64,000 nucleotides of DNA from Chelydra serpentina (taxonomy: Eukaryota > Chordata > Testudines > Chelydridae). A program made the translations under genes and the position numbers. The stretch's first letter is position 1. Every line of letters starts with the position of its first letter. Under the pieces are notes generated by a model that was not told the origin of the DNA, searched no databases, and saw nothing but the letters and a program-made list of their open reading frames with translations. Shown here piece after piece: positions 1-9,260 of the stretch. The DNA lies in NCBI GenBank assembly GCA_037349315.1, contig JBAIAC010000004.1:41233001-41297000 (forward strand), given 5' to 3'.

Positions 1-310
1 TGGGTAGACAGGGGGATCCCTGCATCTCCCCATCCCCGTGGGTGGGCAGGGGGATCTCCACATCTCCCCACCACCGTGGGCAACAAGAGGACCCCCGCAG
101 CTCCCTGCCACCACGGGGGCAGGAGGATCCTGCAGCTCCCTGTTGCCTTTGGGAGCGGAGTTAGGGATCCCTGCAGCCCCTGGCCACTGTGAGGGAGGGG
201 GTAGGGGGATCCTGCAGCTCCCCACTGTCGGTGGAGGGGGACCCTATAGCTCTGAGCCCCCATGTGTGGTGGGGGCCCCTGGAGCTCCCAGTCATCCCAC
301 AGCTGCCCAG
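1..310. repeat. GC-rich imperfect tandem repeat (minisatellite-like)
   Basis: About six or seven degenerate units of roughly 45-50 bp follow one another. Each contains a form of GGGGGATCC(C)TGCAGCTCCC followed by a CCACTGTGGG-like stretch. The block is much richer in G and C than the following AT-rich DNA and ends abruptly before the hairpin element at 322. It enters from the left window edge, so its full size is unknown. Tandem blocks like this are often internal parts of DNA transposons; the adjacent hairpin makes that likely here, but this is inference. Confidence 0.7.
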
Positions 311-321
311 CCCCTTCCCAT

Positions 322-450
322 TTTATAATGGATATTTTTAGTAAAAGTCAGGGACAGGTCATGGGCTTCCATGAATTTTTCTTTATTGCCCCTGACCCGT
401 CTGTCACTTTTTCTAAAAAGATCCATGACAAAATCTTAGTCTTAGGCATA
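322..450. mobile_element. Hairpin DNA-transposon end (MITE-like)
   Basis: Two inverted arms can be read: about 333-366 (TATTTTTAGTAAAAGTCAGG onward) and about 387-420 (GCCCCTGACCCGTCTGTCAC onward). They pair around a short AT-rich loop. The arrangement resembles a family of palindromic DNA-element ends common in reptile genomes. It may form one element with the tandem repeat at 1-310. The arms are diverged, so it is not recent. Confidence 0.6.
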
Positions 451-1135
451 ATTACATGTATTCTTTGTAGGGATTTCTTTTTTGGTTAAAATACAGGCAA
501 TTATTGTGGAGTGGCTATGTCAAAAAATGGGTTGTGTATTCAGTTCAGAAAGTGTTGAGATTTGTGCCCATCTCGGGGCCTTTTGCTGAATTCGGGAATG
601 GACTGGTTGTGTACTGAATCCTCACAGCCATGGGTACAAGATACAGGGTATCACATTACTTCTGGGACACATTAGCCAAAATATTCCTCTCTATTGTCAT
701 TAGTGTCATTGATGGGTTAGTTTGTTTTGTTTCAGTGGAGCTGGATAGCATCAAAATTAACTGCTTTGATTTGCTGGCTGTTTATTAATAATCTTCTGTA
801 ATTCTCCATGACAAATTTTATGAAAAAAATAACAGTCAAACAGCTTGTGTGAATTAATGCTCCGAATGAAGTCTGCTTAGAATTACACACTTATATACTT
901 CTCTAAAATATGTTTTTTCCTTTTAAAATATTTAACTGTTCCTTGCATATTTCTTCTGTCAGGCACAGGCTATCTACTGATGTTCTGCATGAGGAGCTCT
1001 CACTGACCCAGATGGAAGTTCAACGTATGGCGCACGTGATAAGATTCTGGAAAGGGTTATGCTGAGATAACTCTCAGAGTGTCTTTATGCCTCTGATTTC
1101 CTTTGTCCCTTGTCTTCAACCTGGATGAAATGGGT
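451..1135. other. AT-rich DNA with no recognised feature
   Basis: No reading frame, tandem array or terminal repeat was recognised. Ordinary AT-rich non-coding sequence. Confidence 0.5.
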
Positions 1136-1200
1136 TGAAATCCTGGTCCAATTAAGTCAATGGGAGCTTTCTCATTGACTTCAGTGGGGCAAGGATTTCA
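1136..1200. repeat. Short palindromic MITE remnant
   Basis: The arm TGAAATCCTGGTCCAATTAA (1136 on) pairs with the arm ending GGGGCAAGGATTTCA at 1200; the two halves of the centre carry AAGTCAATGGGA and CATTGACTTCA. This AAGTCAATGG palindrome core recurs many times in the window (for example 4875, 7118, 47691, 58955) and marks an old, abundant family of non-autonomous hairpin elements. Class assignment is uncertain. Confidence 0.55.
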
Positions 1201-2995
1201 TCCCAGTTGTCCATAACTGATATTATTAGAGTTATCTCTCTCTTTGATATATTTGATTATGAGGTGTTGTGGACATTCCTGTGGTCTCTGCTTGGCATGG
1301 ATCTAGCTGCCCTTCACTGGTGCTCTATCTTTTTTCTTTAAGAGGTCCCAAAGAGTAATGCTGGGCAATTTCTCTTTTGCCCCTAAGACTCTATCTTTTA
1401 GGGTGCCTTAGGGTTTTGCATTTTCACCCCTCCTACTCAATGGTCTTTTTACTTGGATAATAATCCGCCAACCTCTTTCAGATTAGATAACAGGACAGTT
1501 ATCTCATCTGAAAGAGGTAATCTTTTTTTCTTGATATAGATTATCATATAGTGCTGTTGTTGTGCATTGCTGAACAGTTACCATGTTTCATCTTGGCGGT
1601 GGCAGCATTTCAGTCGTAAGTGAAATAATTTGTTTGTTATGTGCTTTGGGTTGTTCCTGGCTGAATATTGCTAAGTCATTTTAAAACATGGAAATATAAC
1701 AATTGTCATGGGTCCATAGTGTCAATTTGACAGTACTGGAGTGTAAAGTTCTCTGTTTATCCATAGAAAGATTCAGTACAAGAAGCAACAATGTACAGCA
1801 TTCCCATACCATCTTGCCAATGCACCTTAACCATTATTTGGATGAATAAACCCTAGGGATGAGAGGAGAGTTCATTCTTCAGGGTCACCAATCCTCAACC
1901 ATTTTGTTACTTCTGACAACTAATGTGTCATCTGTGGCAATAGTTTTTGTGGTGTAGACATTCTGTTCATTAGGAACAGGCTGAGACCACTGTCTCAATT
2001 CATCTAAAACAATACCAGAGGATAAAAGACTTACACTCTATGTTCTTTTAGTTACATCTTATTACTTGCTTTTGACCTGATTCACCATTGCCCTGAAACG
2101 TGTGTAGTCATATATGCCTGTGCAGAGTGAGTGTAGAACACAACCAAATCACCTGGAGTAATTATTTGTACTCACTTTTTCCTGATACAAATGATAACAC
2201 CAGGTGAAGGCCAATGGTAAATTTGGCCCGTGGGTCAAAATATTGAGCCCCTTACTCCCACTGATGGAACTATTTGTGCCAATAATTGTGTGTGTGTGTG
2301 TGTGGTTTATACATCAACATGGAAACCACCTTGTCTTCCTTATGTTACCAAATCTGTGGCAAAACTGATTTATTTTCCATATTTTGGAGGCAAGCAGTAT
2401 GCGCTTTGCAGCTGTGACAGAAAACTTCTTTCACAAAAGGGCTAATGCTAGGGAAAGAGATTGCAAATATGTGACTCATATTCTGGTTTCGTAAAATATT
2501 TTTCTAATTTCATCGCTCCAGGATAGAGTTTTATGACTTAAGCCAGAATTGCTGAAAAAATGTTGCCGCTTCACAACCGCAGGCAAAATCTGTTCAGAAT
2601 GGGATTTATAATGTACACAAACTCTCAGACAGTTCCTTTAAACATACGGAAACTCCTGTAATAGAATTTTACTGAAGTCCAGAATAAGTCCTGGCCAAAG
2701 TTTATGCTGAATCCATTGCATTCAAAAGCAGATCTGGGTCTCAGTATGATTTTCCTCCTGTGTCCTGCATGAAACTTATATTCCACCCATGAGCATAACC
2801 TATAAAACAAGTACAATGAGATGTATAGAAATCCATCTTTCCCTGCCTAATGAATTTAATCAAGATCAACCACTCTGTGAGATCAGTTTTGGCAGAAACC
2901 TGTGCAGGTGCAGATTTCTATTGTTGTTCACTCAAAATATGGAACAGGAGTTCTCTTGTGGTCTATGCTTGAATAACCTCTAGCTTTCTTTCCAA
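1201..2995. other. Non-coding DNA with a short (TG)n at about 2287-2304
   Basis: Only a short TG dinucleotide run (about 2287-2304) stands out. The open frames of 60-70 codons here show no protein family signature and look like chance frames. Confidence 0.5.
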
Positions 2996-3137
2996 CATTT
3001 AATGAATGAGCAGTGGATGTTCTAGACATAATACTCTATTGAGGGTATCACAGGGATATGCATCAGAGGACCTAACTGGATGCTTGTTTTGAAATCTCTT
3101 TGACATACAACATGTAGGCCCATATTCTGTGCATGTT
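2996..3137. repeat. Source (or sister) copy of a perfect 142-bp duplication
   Basis: These 142 bases, starting CATTTAATGAATGAG and ending TCTGTGCATGTT, occur again without any mismatch at 3874-4015 in the same orientation. Here the segment is embedded in ordinary flanking DNA, whereas the other copy interrupts a MITE hairpin. This site is therefore taken as the donor. Confidence 0.9.
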
Positions 3138-3584
3138 ATATCTCCTGTGTAACCAAGATGTACTCTGAAGAGATAATACATGAGGGCTAGGGAAAGGAAA
3201 TGAAATTCTCCCTGAGCCATGGTGTTGGAGATAGTCTGCTCCCCTCATCTCTCTGTCTGTGTGTATGCGTGCGCACATGTGCGTGGTGGAAATATATCTG
3301 TTCTTTGTCCTGAACCCTCCTCCTGAACTGGGCCGCAGGAAGTCACTTTTACTTCCTACTCTGCAGGGGATACAGACACCCAGGAGTATTCAGTGGTTTT
3401 GCTGTACCCGGTATTGTCTGCACCTTAAGAGAGAAAATGCCTTTATTTTTTTCTGGTTAAATCTGCTAAAGTGTTTTCCTCTGGATTTTCCTTGTAATAA
3501 GACATTAATAAGATGCAATTGTTTTCCTCATAGCAGCTTCCTTCTTGAGCATAATCATTTTAGAAACTGGCTACTAAGGTTCCC
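3138..3584. other. Non-coding DNA, nothing recognised
   Basis: Contains a TG-rich patch near 3255-3285 and a 136-codon open frame (3259-3669) that runs into the adjacent mobile element and has no recognisable domain. Treated as a chance frame. Confidence 0.5.
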
Positions 3585-3596
3585 TAAATGTAATGG

Positions 3597-3806
3597 GTTT
3601 CAGAGTAGCAGCCATGTTAGTCTGTATCCGCAAAAAGAACAGGAGTACTTGTGGCACCTTAGAGACTAACAAATTTATTTAAGCATAAGCTTTCATGGGC
3701 TACAGCCCACTTCGTCGGATGCATGGAATGGAACATATAGTAGGAAGATATATATACACACAAGAGAGAAAAAGTGAAAAGGTGGAAGTTGCTATACCAA
3801 CTCTAA
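3597..3806 (-). repeat. Left inverted terminal (pseudo-LTR) arm of the Penelope-like element
   Basis: Starts GTTTCAGAGTAGCAGCC and carries, on the minus strand, the same sequence as the right arm from about 4614 to 4778. The first 35 or so bases have no counterpart at the right end, so the element is asymmetric there. The minus strand holds a hammerhead-like hairpin (3681-3719). Confidence 0.7.
3681..3719 (-). ncRNA. Hammerhead-ribozyme-like motif (degenerate)
   Basis: Read on the minus strand: CCGACGA, a GTGGGC-TGTA-GCCCAT hairpin, then GAAA and AGC-TTAT-GCTT. This copies the order core box, stem II, GAAA, short stem III of type-I hammerheads. Stem II has a G-T closing pair and the core box departs from CUGANGA. 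Probably inactive; evidence is structural resemblance only. Confidence 0.35.
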
Positions 3807-4253
3807 GGCTAGGTCTACACTAACCCCTCCTGTCGAACTAAGATACGCAACTTCAGCTACGTTAATAACGTAGCATTTAATGAATGAGCAGTGGATGTTC
3901 TAGACATAATACTCTATTGAGGGTATCACAGGGATATGCATCAGAGGACCTAACTGGATGCTTGTTTTGAAATCTCTTTGACATACAACATGTAGGCCCA
4001 TATTCTGTGCATGTTCTGTGCTACGTTAATAATGTAGCTGAAGTCGAAGTCTCTTAGTTCGAACTTACCTGTGGTCCACACGCGGCGCGCAGGCTCCCCC
4101 GTCGACTCCGCTTGCTCCGTTCGCAGAGCAGGATTACCGGCGTCGACGGGGGAGCACTTCCTGGTTCGATTTATCGCGTCTAGACAAGACGCGATAAATC
4201 GAACCCAGAAGATCGATTGGACTCCTCCGACGCAACGGGTAAGTATTTGTGTA
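3807..4253 (-). mobile_element. PIF/Harbinger-type MITE, interrupted and truncated at the right end
   Basis: The start GGCTAGGTCTACACTA after TAA matches the terminus of the complete copy at 20771-21065, and the body matches that copy in reverse orientation, including the hairpin GGTTCGATTTATCGCG / CGCGATAAATCGAACC (about 4162-4204). Two changes are visible: a 142-bp foreign segment plus 5 bases sits inside the CTACGTTAATAACGTAG hairpin, and the right end stops at GGTAAGT with about 14 terminal bases missing where Penelope-like sequence resumes. Confidence 0.75.
3874..4015. repeat. Inserted perfect copy of 2996-3137
   Basis: All 142 bases match the segment 878 bp upstream. On both sides lie near-identical 17-mers of the MITE hairpin: CTACGTTAATAACGTAG (3857-3873) and CTACGTTAATAATGTAG (4021-4037). 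The five bases 4016-4020 (CTGTG) are extra. The pattern fits repair of a break at the hairpin with locally templated filler DNA; an assembly artefact is an alternative. Confidence 0.85.
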
Positions 4254-4483
4254 ATGACCCAGCCATTCCCATCGGGAATCCTAACATTCAAAAACCAGTA
4301 CGAGAACACTTCAACCTCTCTGGTCACTCAATAACAGATTTAAAGGTGGCAATTTTGCAACAAAAAACCTTCAAAAATAAACTCCAACGAGAAGTTGCTG
4401 AACTGGAATTAATTTGCAAATTAGATACCATCAATTTAGGTTTGAACAGAGACTGGGAGTGGCTGGGTCATTACACAAATTGA
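4254..4483 (+). pseudogene. Penelope-like GIY-YIG endonuclease C-terminal remnant
   Basis: The last about 65 codons of an open frame ending at 4483 contain a REHFN..GHS..DL...IL block followed by a basic/acidic stretch RE.E..I.KLDT and a terminal GLN. This order (HF, GHS, DL, IL, then an E-rich helix and GLN) is how GIY-YIG domains of Penelope-like ORFs end. The reverse transcriptase and the GIY-YIG core are absent, so this is a 5'-truncated piece. It lies directly upstream of the right terminal repeat, as expected of a Penelope-like 3' end. Confidence 0.5.
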
Positions 4484-4604
4484 ATCTATTTCCTCATGTT
4501 AAGTATCCTCACACCTTCTTGTCAACTATCTGATATGGGCCATCTTGATTATCACTACAAAAGGTTTTTTTCTCCTGCTGATAATAGCTCATCTTAATTA
4601 ATTA

Positions 4605-4778
4605 GCCTCTTAGAGTTGGTATGGAAACTTCCACCCTTTCACCTTTTCACATTTTCTCTGTATCTTCCTACTATATGTTCCATTCCATGCATCCGATGAA
4701 GTGGGCTGTAGCCCACGAAAGCTTATGCTTAAACAAATGTATTAGTCTCTAAGGTGCCACAAGTACTCCTGTTCTTTT
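4605..4778 (+). repeat. Right terminal (pseudo-LTR) arm of the Penelope-like element
   Basis: Reverse-complementary to 3632-3806. It reads AGAGTTGGTATGGAAACTTC at its left, then the hammerhead-like motif, then GTGCCACAAGTACTCCTG and a short T-run immediately before the 12-bp target duplication. Confidence 0.7.
4691..4732 (+). ncRNA. Hammerhead-ribozyme-like motif in the Penelope-like terminal repeat
   Basis: Order of parts: CCGATGA (4693-4699), one A, stem II GTGGGC/GCCCAC (4701-4706 with 4711-4716) closed by loop TGTA, GAAA (4717-4720), and a possible stem III AGC/GCT with loop TTAT, followed by T (4730) where cleavage would be predicted. Type-I hammerheads with tiny stem III are known in Penelope-like elements. 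Deviations are C instead of U at core position 4 and the additional A before stem II, so activity of this copy is doubtful. Stem I partners are not obvious. Confidence 0.45.
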
Positions 4779-4874
4779 TAAATGTAATGGCAATCAATTC
4801 ACAGCCCCGAGAAAATACACCGACATATTGGAAAACACAGAGTTTGTGCTGACTACGAGATATACCTTCTAAAC

Positions 4875-4950
4875 ATTTAGGGACTGATCCAAAGACCACT
4901 GAAATGAGTGGAAAGATTCCCATTGACTTCAGTGAAGTCTGGATTAGGCC
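4875..4950. repeat. Short palindromic MITE remnant
   Basis: GGACTGATCCAAAGACCACTG pairs loosely with CAGTGAAGTCTGGATTAGGCCC around GGAAAGATTCCCATTGACTTC. Same AAGTCAATGGG-core family as at 1136. Strongly diverged. Confidence 0.45.
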
Positions 4951-5053
4951 CCTATGGCAAAATATTCTTGCTGTGAACTTGGATATAGGGAAAGTCCTTG
5001 TCTCAATACATGAGCAAATTGCATATCTGGCTGTAGGGAATTTCTGCGTATCA

Positions 5054-5170
5054 GCCCCAGTTCAGTAAGGTACTTAAACACAAGTATAAATTTAAGCATG
5101 AATAGATCATAAGTCAATGGAACTACTCTTGTGCTTCAAGTTAAGTACATGCTTAAGTAGGTTGTTGAAA
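5054..5170. repeat. Palindromic MITE (ACTTAAGCACA type)
   Basis: The left arm CAGTAAGGTACTTAAACACA and the right arm ...GCTTCAAGTTAAGTACATGC are inverted copies around a CATAAGTCAATGGAAC centre. A second member lies at about 13967-14096. Old hairpin element, no coding capacity. Confidence 0.5.
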
Positions 5171-7117
5171 ATGCAGGCCATTGTGAAGTTTTTAAGAGAA
5201 AAATGACTATTTTACATTCTTCTGTTTTGCCGAGATATACGGTATGTGCAATTTTGCAATGACAGATGATTAAATGATATTGACACTTTCAACAAAGCCT
5301 ATATATTTATTGCCTACATTTTTGGGATATTAGCTAGTTTAGCTTTTAATATGTAACTGTATAACTTATTCCTTTATTAGAAATGGCACAATTTCAATTT
5401 TTTAGTTAATATTATGGTCTTGTTTACGTAAGTTACACACTCTTCGGAAAATGTTGTTTAGACACATTAAATTTTACAGCATGTCTTGCTTGCTTAATAA
5501 AAACTAAGCAAAAATTAAAAGACAATTTTATTTTCATCTGCTAACAGGTGGCATCTCACGTTGCCAAAATTACCCAATACAGCTTTCACCTAGCTTATAA
5601 CTAATTTTAAATCCTCTTTTTGTGTTTTGAAGCACATTTTATGACCATGTAAGTGCCATCTGATAGTTTAGGTTTCATATTTAAATTTGTGTATTTTTCA
5701 TTTTCCCCCAATTGCCAAGGGAAATCTCAGAACCATTGCTATGGTTACTACAAGAATTTGAACTTTTCAGTGGTTGCTGCAGTATAAAAACATGTATATA
5801 AGTATATGCTGTACTTTCATTGCCCCAGACAGACATCTGGCCAGTTCCCATCTGCTGACTGTGACCTGAAGCGGTTACATTTTTGCCTCTGTCTCATTAG
5901 TGTGGGCTTTTTGCTGAGGTTCACTAGCTCACGCATGCTGATCCATCAACTGTTTTCATTGGCGAACAAATCCATAATTAACAAACAGAAACGATAGCAT
6001 CTGCTCATTTAAATTAAAACCACCTCCTGTTGTGCATTAGGTGTTTACCACTGTGGGTTCTTAGAAAAATAATGATTATGTACAAAAATTATCCTATTAA
6101 AGGTATTTCAGGCTGTAAATTACACATTTAACTTCTGTTAATCTTTAAGCTAATATGTGCATTTTATCATAGGGAAAAACTTGTCTAAATCTTTCTGGAT
6201 AATTTAACACTGGAAACCTTGGTCAACACAATGCTCGTCTGTTAAAATCATTTGCATTGCCTTTATATGCTGGGTGGGCTGACTCTGCCAGCACACAAAA
6301 AAGAATATGAAGGGCTCTAAAAGTGTACTGCTTGTGTAGTGTATTTCAGTGGCACATAGCCCACTGCAGCACATGGCACTTTGCTTCCAGTAGCTTACCT
6401 CTGAGTTGTAAAGTGATTAATTAACTTGAGAAATGCATTTTCGACACTTTAATGTCATCAGCAGCATGACAGCCCAAAATTAAACAGTAGCTATAATGGA
6501 AAGGAAATTTAAAAGGAGGAATTTTTAAAATGCAGGTTTTGAATGTAAATGTAGTCTTCTCCTCCAGCAGCCATCATCTGTTTAGATGCATAAGAATCGC
6601 ATGGCCATGATTTGGCTTTCTTAGACTGCATGTGTCACTATTGTGGTTAATTCAAATTGACTGATTACAAAATTCTACTAGTTGCATATCAAATGGAGGT
6701 TCAAATGCTGTTCTCGATTTGTCCATTCATTTTTTTTTTAAATTTAAACAGCAATTATCATGTGCAGTAAAACAAGAAATGTCATTGGGACATATAAAAA
6801 TTGTGGTTGTGACATAAAAACCTTCATTCTAATAGTGAGCAGAACATGCAAAACACTCAAACCATTGAAGCCAAGGGAGTTATGGCAATTTACACAACTT
6901 GAGGATCTGACCCTATGTTTAGCAGGGAGCACATCCATCTGTCAATCCTCCAAATGCCTAACTTTGGGTAACTGTATTACTTCCTTTGTGTGCATATCTG
7001 AGGATGGTCTCATGGCTAAGCACATAATAGAAGGGTGCTGTATCCTAAGGCAACCAAAAAAGTCTTTAATTTTGGTGATGGAAATAAGCAGTTTAGTTAT
7101 ATGAATTTAATATTGAT
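5171..7117. other. AT-rich DNA with no recognised gene
   Basis: Uniform AT-rich sequence without a plausible coding frame. The 60-114 codon frames (5806-5997, 6760-7104) have no family motif. Confidence 0.5.
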
Positions 7118-7202
7118 GAGAGGCCAGATGAAATTTCCATTGAAGTCAATGGAAAGATTCCGGCTAACTTCAGTGAGAGCTGGATTGGGACACAATATAG
7201 GA
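7118..7202. repeat. Short palindromic MITE remnant
   Basis: Contains CCATTGAAGTCAATGGAAAG with flanks GGCCAGATGAAA and AGAGCTGGATTGGGA in imperfect inverted relation; same AAGTCAATGG-core family. Confidence 0.45.
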
Positions 7203-8924
7203 CCTTTAAAAACAAACATTATGTTTGTTTGACTTTGTGCTTTTGAATGTAGCTTTATTTTCTAAACAACCCACAAACAGTTGCTTCTGTTTCCATGATC
7301 CTCTCTTTTTATGAAGTCATTCCAGCTTTTCTATCACTAAACTTGTAGTATATTTCATGCTTAGTCTTCAAAGACATGTTAACATTTACAGATAAAAGAC
7401 TGTACTTCATCCATGGTATGACTGTCACTGTAAACTGAGAAACGATGACATGAGCAGATGATAAATATGCTTACACAAAAAAACTATTTTTCACAGGAGG
7501 CAGCTAAATCATAAGTAAACCTTTGTTGCTCTATCTGTGAACTAAAAGATCTGTCCTCCCATTGAAATGCTTCTTGGTTGACAGACTGGCTACTGCAACT
7601 TGCTGACACCATGCGACAGAACAAAGGATCTGTCCAAGTTTTGATCCCACAGCTCAGAGCAGGCCAAGTTCAGCACAGCTATCTATCAGAGAGCTGGAAT
7701 GTTTTGTGAGTGAATACCCACATTCTGCCAGTGAAGAAGAAAAGCTGGGTCATTGACTCTTCACAGAAAGAAGGGCATTCTCCCACATCAAAAAGGCACC
7801 AGCAGCCTTCATACAGGTCTGCATTGTATAATGGGTAGATTTTCAGCAAGTGCTCAGAAGACAAATGAAGCTTTTATCTGCTTTCTAGCCCTCTGCAATA
7901 GGAGTTTACGTTAAAGCCACTTAACTGTCTGGAGTGCAGCCCTGTGGATTACCTGTGTGTGTGAATCAAGTACATTAACTGATCACATGATCTCTGGGGA
8001 TAACAGTTTTCTATAACTGGTTTTTCTTTGAAGGGATCTTCAACAGCTTCAAAACTCACAAAGAATTCTATACACTAGTCCCAAAAACTAGGCAGGATTA
8101 AAAATAAACAATACCTGAGGCTGAGCAGTTTGGTTTATGTTTCTGGTAAATTCATTGATTTAGCTTACTTACTCAGTCACTTATTTGTGTGTAATAACAG
8201 CAGGGTGGTGTATAAAACTTTCCAAAGTATATAAACATACAGCTCATATAACCTTTAGAGCCTCAGGGGTTAAATATCACACAGAGGCAGAAAATACTGA
8301 TAATCAGAGAAAGGGAAATATCTCCTTCCTCAGCTTGAATGTCAGTGAATGGTGGTAATTTTATAAAGGTTCGTGTTCTAGATTCTGGAGTTTAAAATGT
8401 TATTTTACCAGACCTGACCTTTTTGAAGCAACATTAACAGTAGATTTCTCTGTAATATTTTAAAATAATAATAATAGCTAAGCATGTGCAGCCTGTTTAA
8501 AATTACCTTGAATAACATTAATACAATATAAACCCCTATTCAGGAAACGAAATGTGCAGAATAGAAACGTTGGAGCACCCATATATTTTGCTGCCCAGCC
8601 TTCTAACCCCATAGACCCCTCCCCTTCCTATTTTCTGGACCCATCTTTTATGGGACCCCAGCAATCCTCTCTTGACAGTCCTTTGGATTCTCTTACAATA
8701 CACAATAGATGTATTTCAATGAACGTGTTCAGGAACAGGTCAATGACCTGTAATCCCCTACTCCTCCTGCTCCACTCCAAAACTGGGTGCCTTCACCCCT
8801 GCCCACATGCCAGGTTGCCATTCCTTCCAACAACCATCTTCATGGGGCCACCTGATTTGGTCCTAACTCCATTCCCCATGACAAGAAAAATCTTCGGGGG
8901 GGTTGGGGGGAGCTGGAATACATT
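7203..8924. other. Non-coding DNA, nothing recognised
   Basis: No repeat ends or protein signatures seen. A G-run at about 8896-8910 and a 132-codon frame (8554-8952) without recognisable domains are the only irregularities. Confidence 0.45.
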
Positions 8925-9260
8925 CATAGGAACACAGAAATTGTTATATTAAATTGGACCTGTAGTCCATCTAGTTCAGTGTCCTGTCTCCAAGAGTAAC
9001 CAACATCAGATATTTCAGGGAAAGGTACAAGTAACTGTAGAATGTGCCCACCATGAAGGTCTCATACTAATCCCTAATAGAGATTGGTAATTGGCTCCCT
9101 TTTTGTTAATATTAATTAATATAACTGGATATTTATGCTATCCATATAAATGTCCCTCCTTCTGTGAATCTTGACCTCAATAATATCCTGTAGCAGTGAG
9201 TTCCATCCCTCTTTTATGCTGCAGCAGCAGAACAGAGAAAACTCCTGACCCATAGAGATA
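8925..9260 (-). mobile_element. Old CR1 (L3-like) 3' fragment
   Basis: Reads CATAGGAACACAGAAATTG then GGACCTGTAGTCCATCTAGT and TCAGTGTCCTGTCTC, the layout of the 3' ends of an old CR1 group also present at 28245 and 33915. Further right, GTAGCAGTGAGTTCCATCCC matches the coding end of the same group. Heavily mutated, minus strand. Confidence 0.6.

Larger units (their letters stand above)
3585..4790 (+). mobile_element. Penelope-like composite with inverted terminal repeats and 12-bp target duplication
   Basis: The perfect 12-mer TAAATGTAATGG at 3585-3596 and again at 4779-4790 brackets the insertion, as expected for a target-site duplication. Inside, the left arm (3597-3806) is largely the reverse complement of the right arm (about 4605-4778); both carry the AGGAGTACTTGTGGCACC / GGTGCCACAAGTACTCC motif. 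Between them lie a Harbinger-type MITE (3807-4253) and a coding remnant resembling the end of a Penelope GIY-YIG domain (4254-4483). Penelope-like elements are known for terminal repeats in variable or inverted orientation, 5' truncation and hammerhead ribozymes, all of which fit. Family assignment is from pattern recognition only. Confidence 0.65.

Noticed and set aside
3950..4327. 125-codon minus-strand frame
   Set aside because: Runs through the duplicated segment and the MITE hairpin; its C-terminal residues equal those of the 3072-3278 frame only because of the 142-bp duplication.
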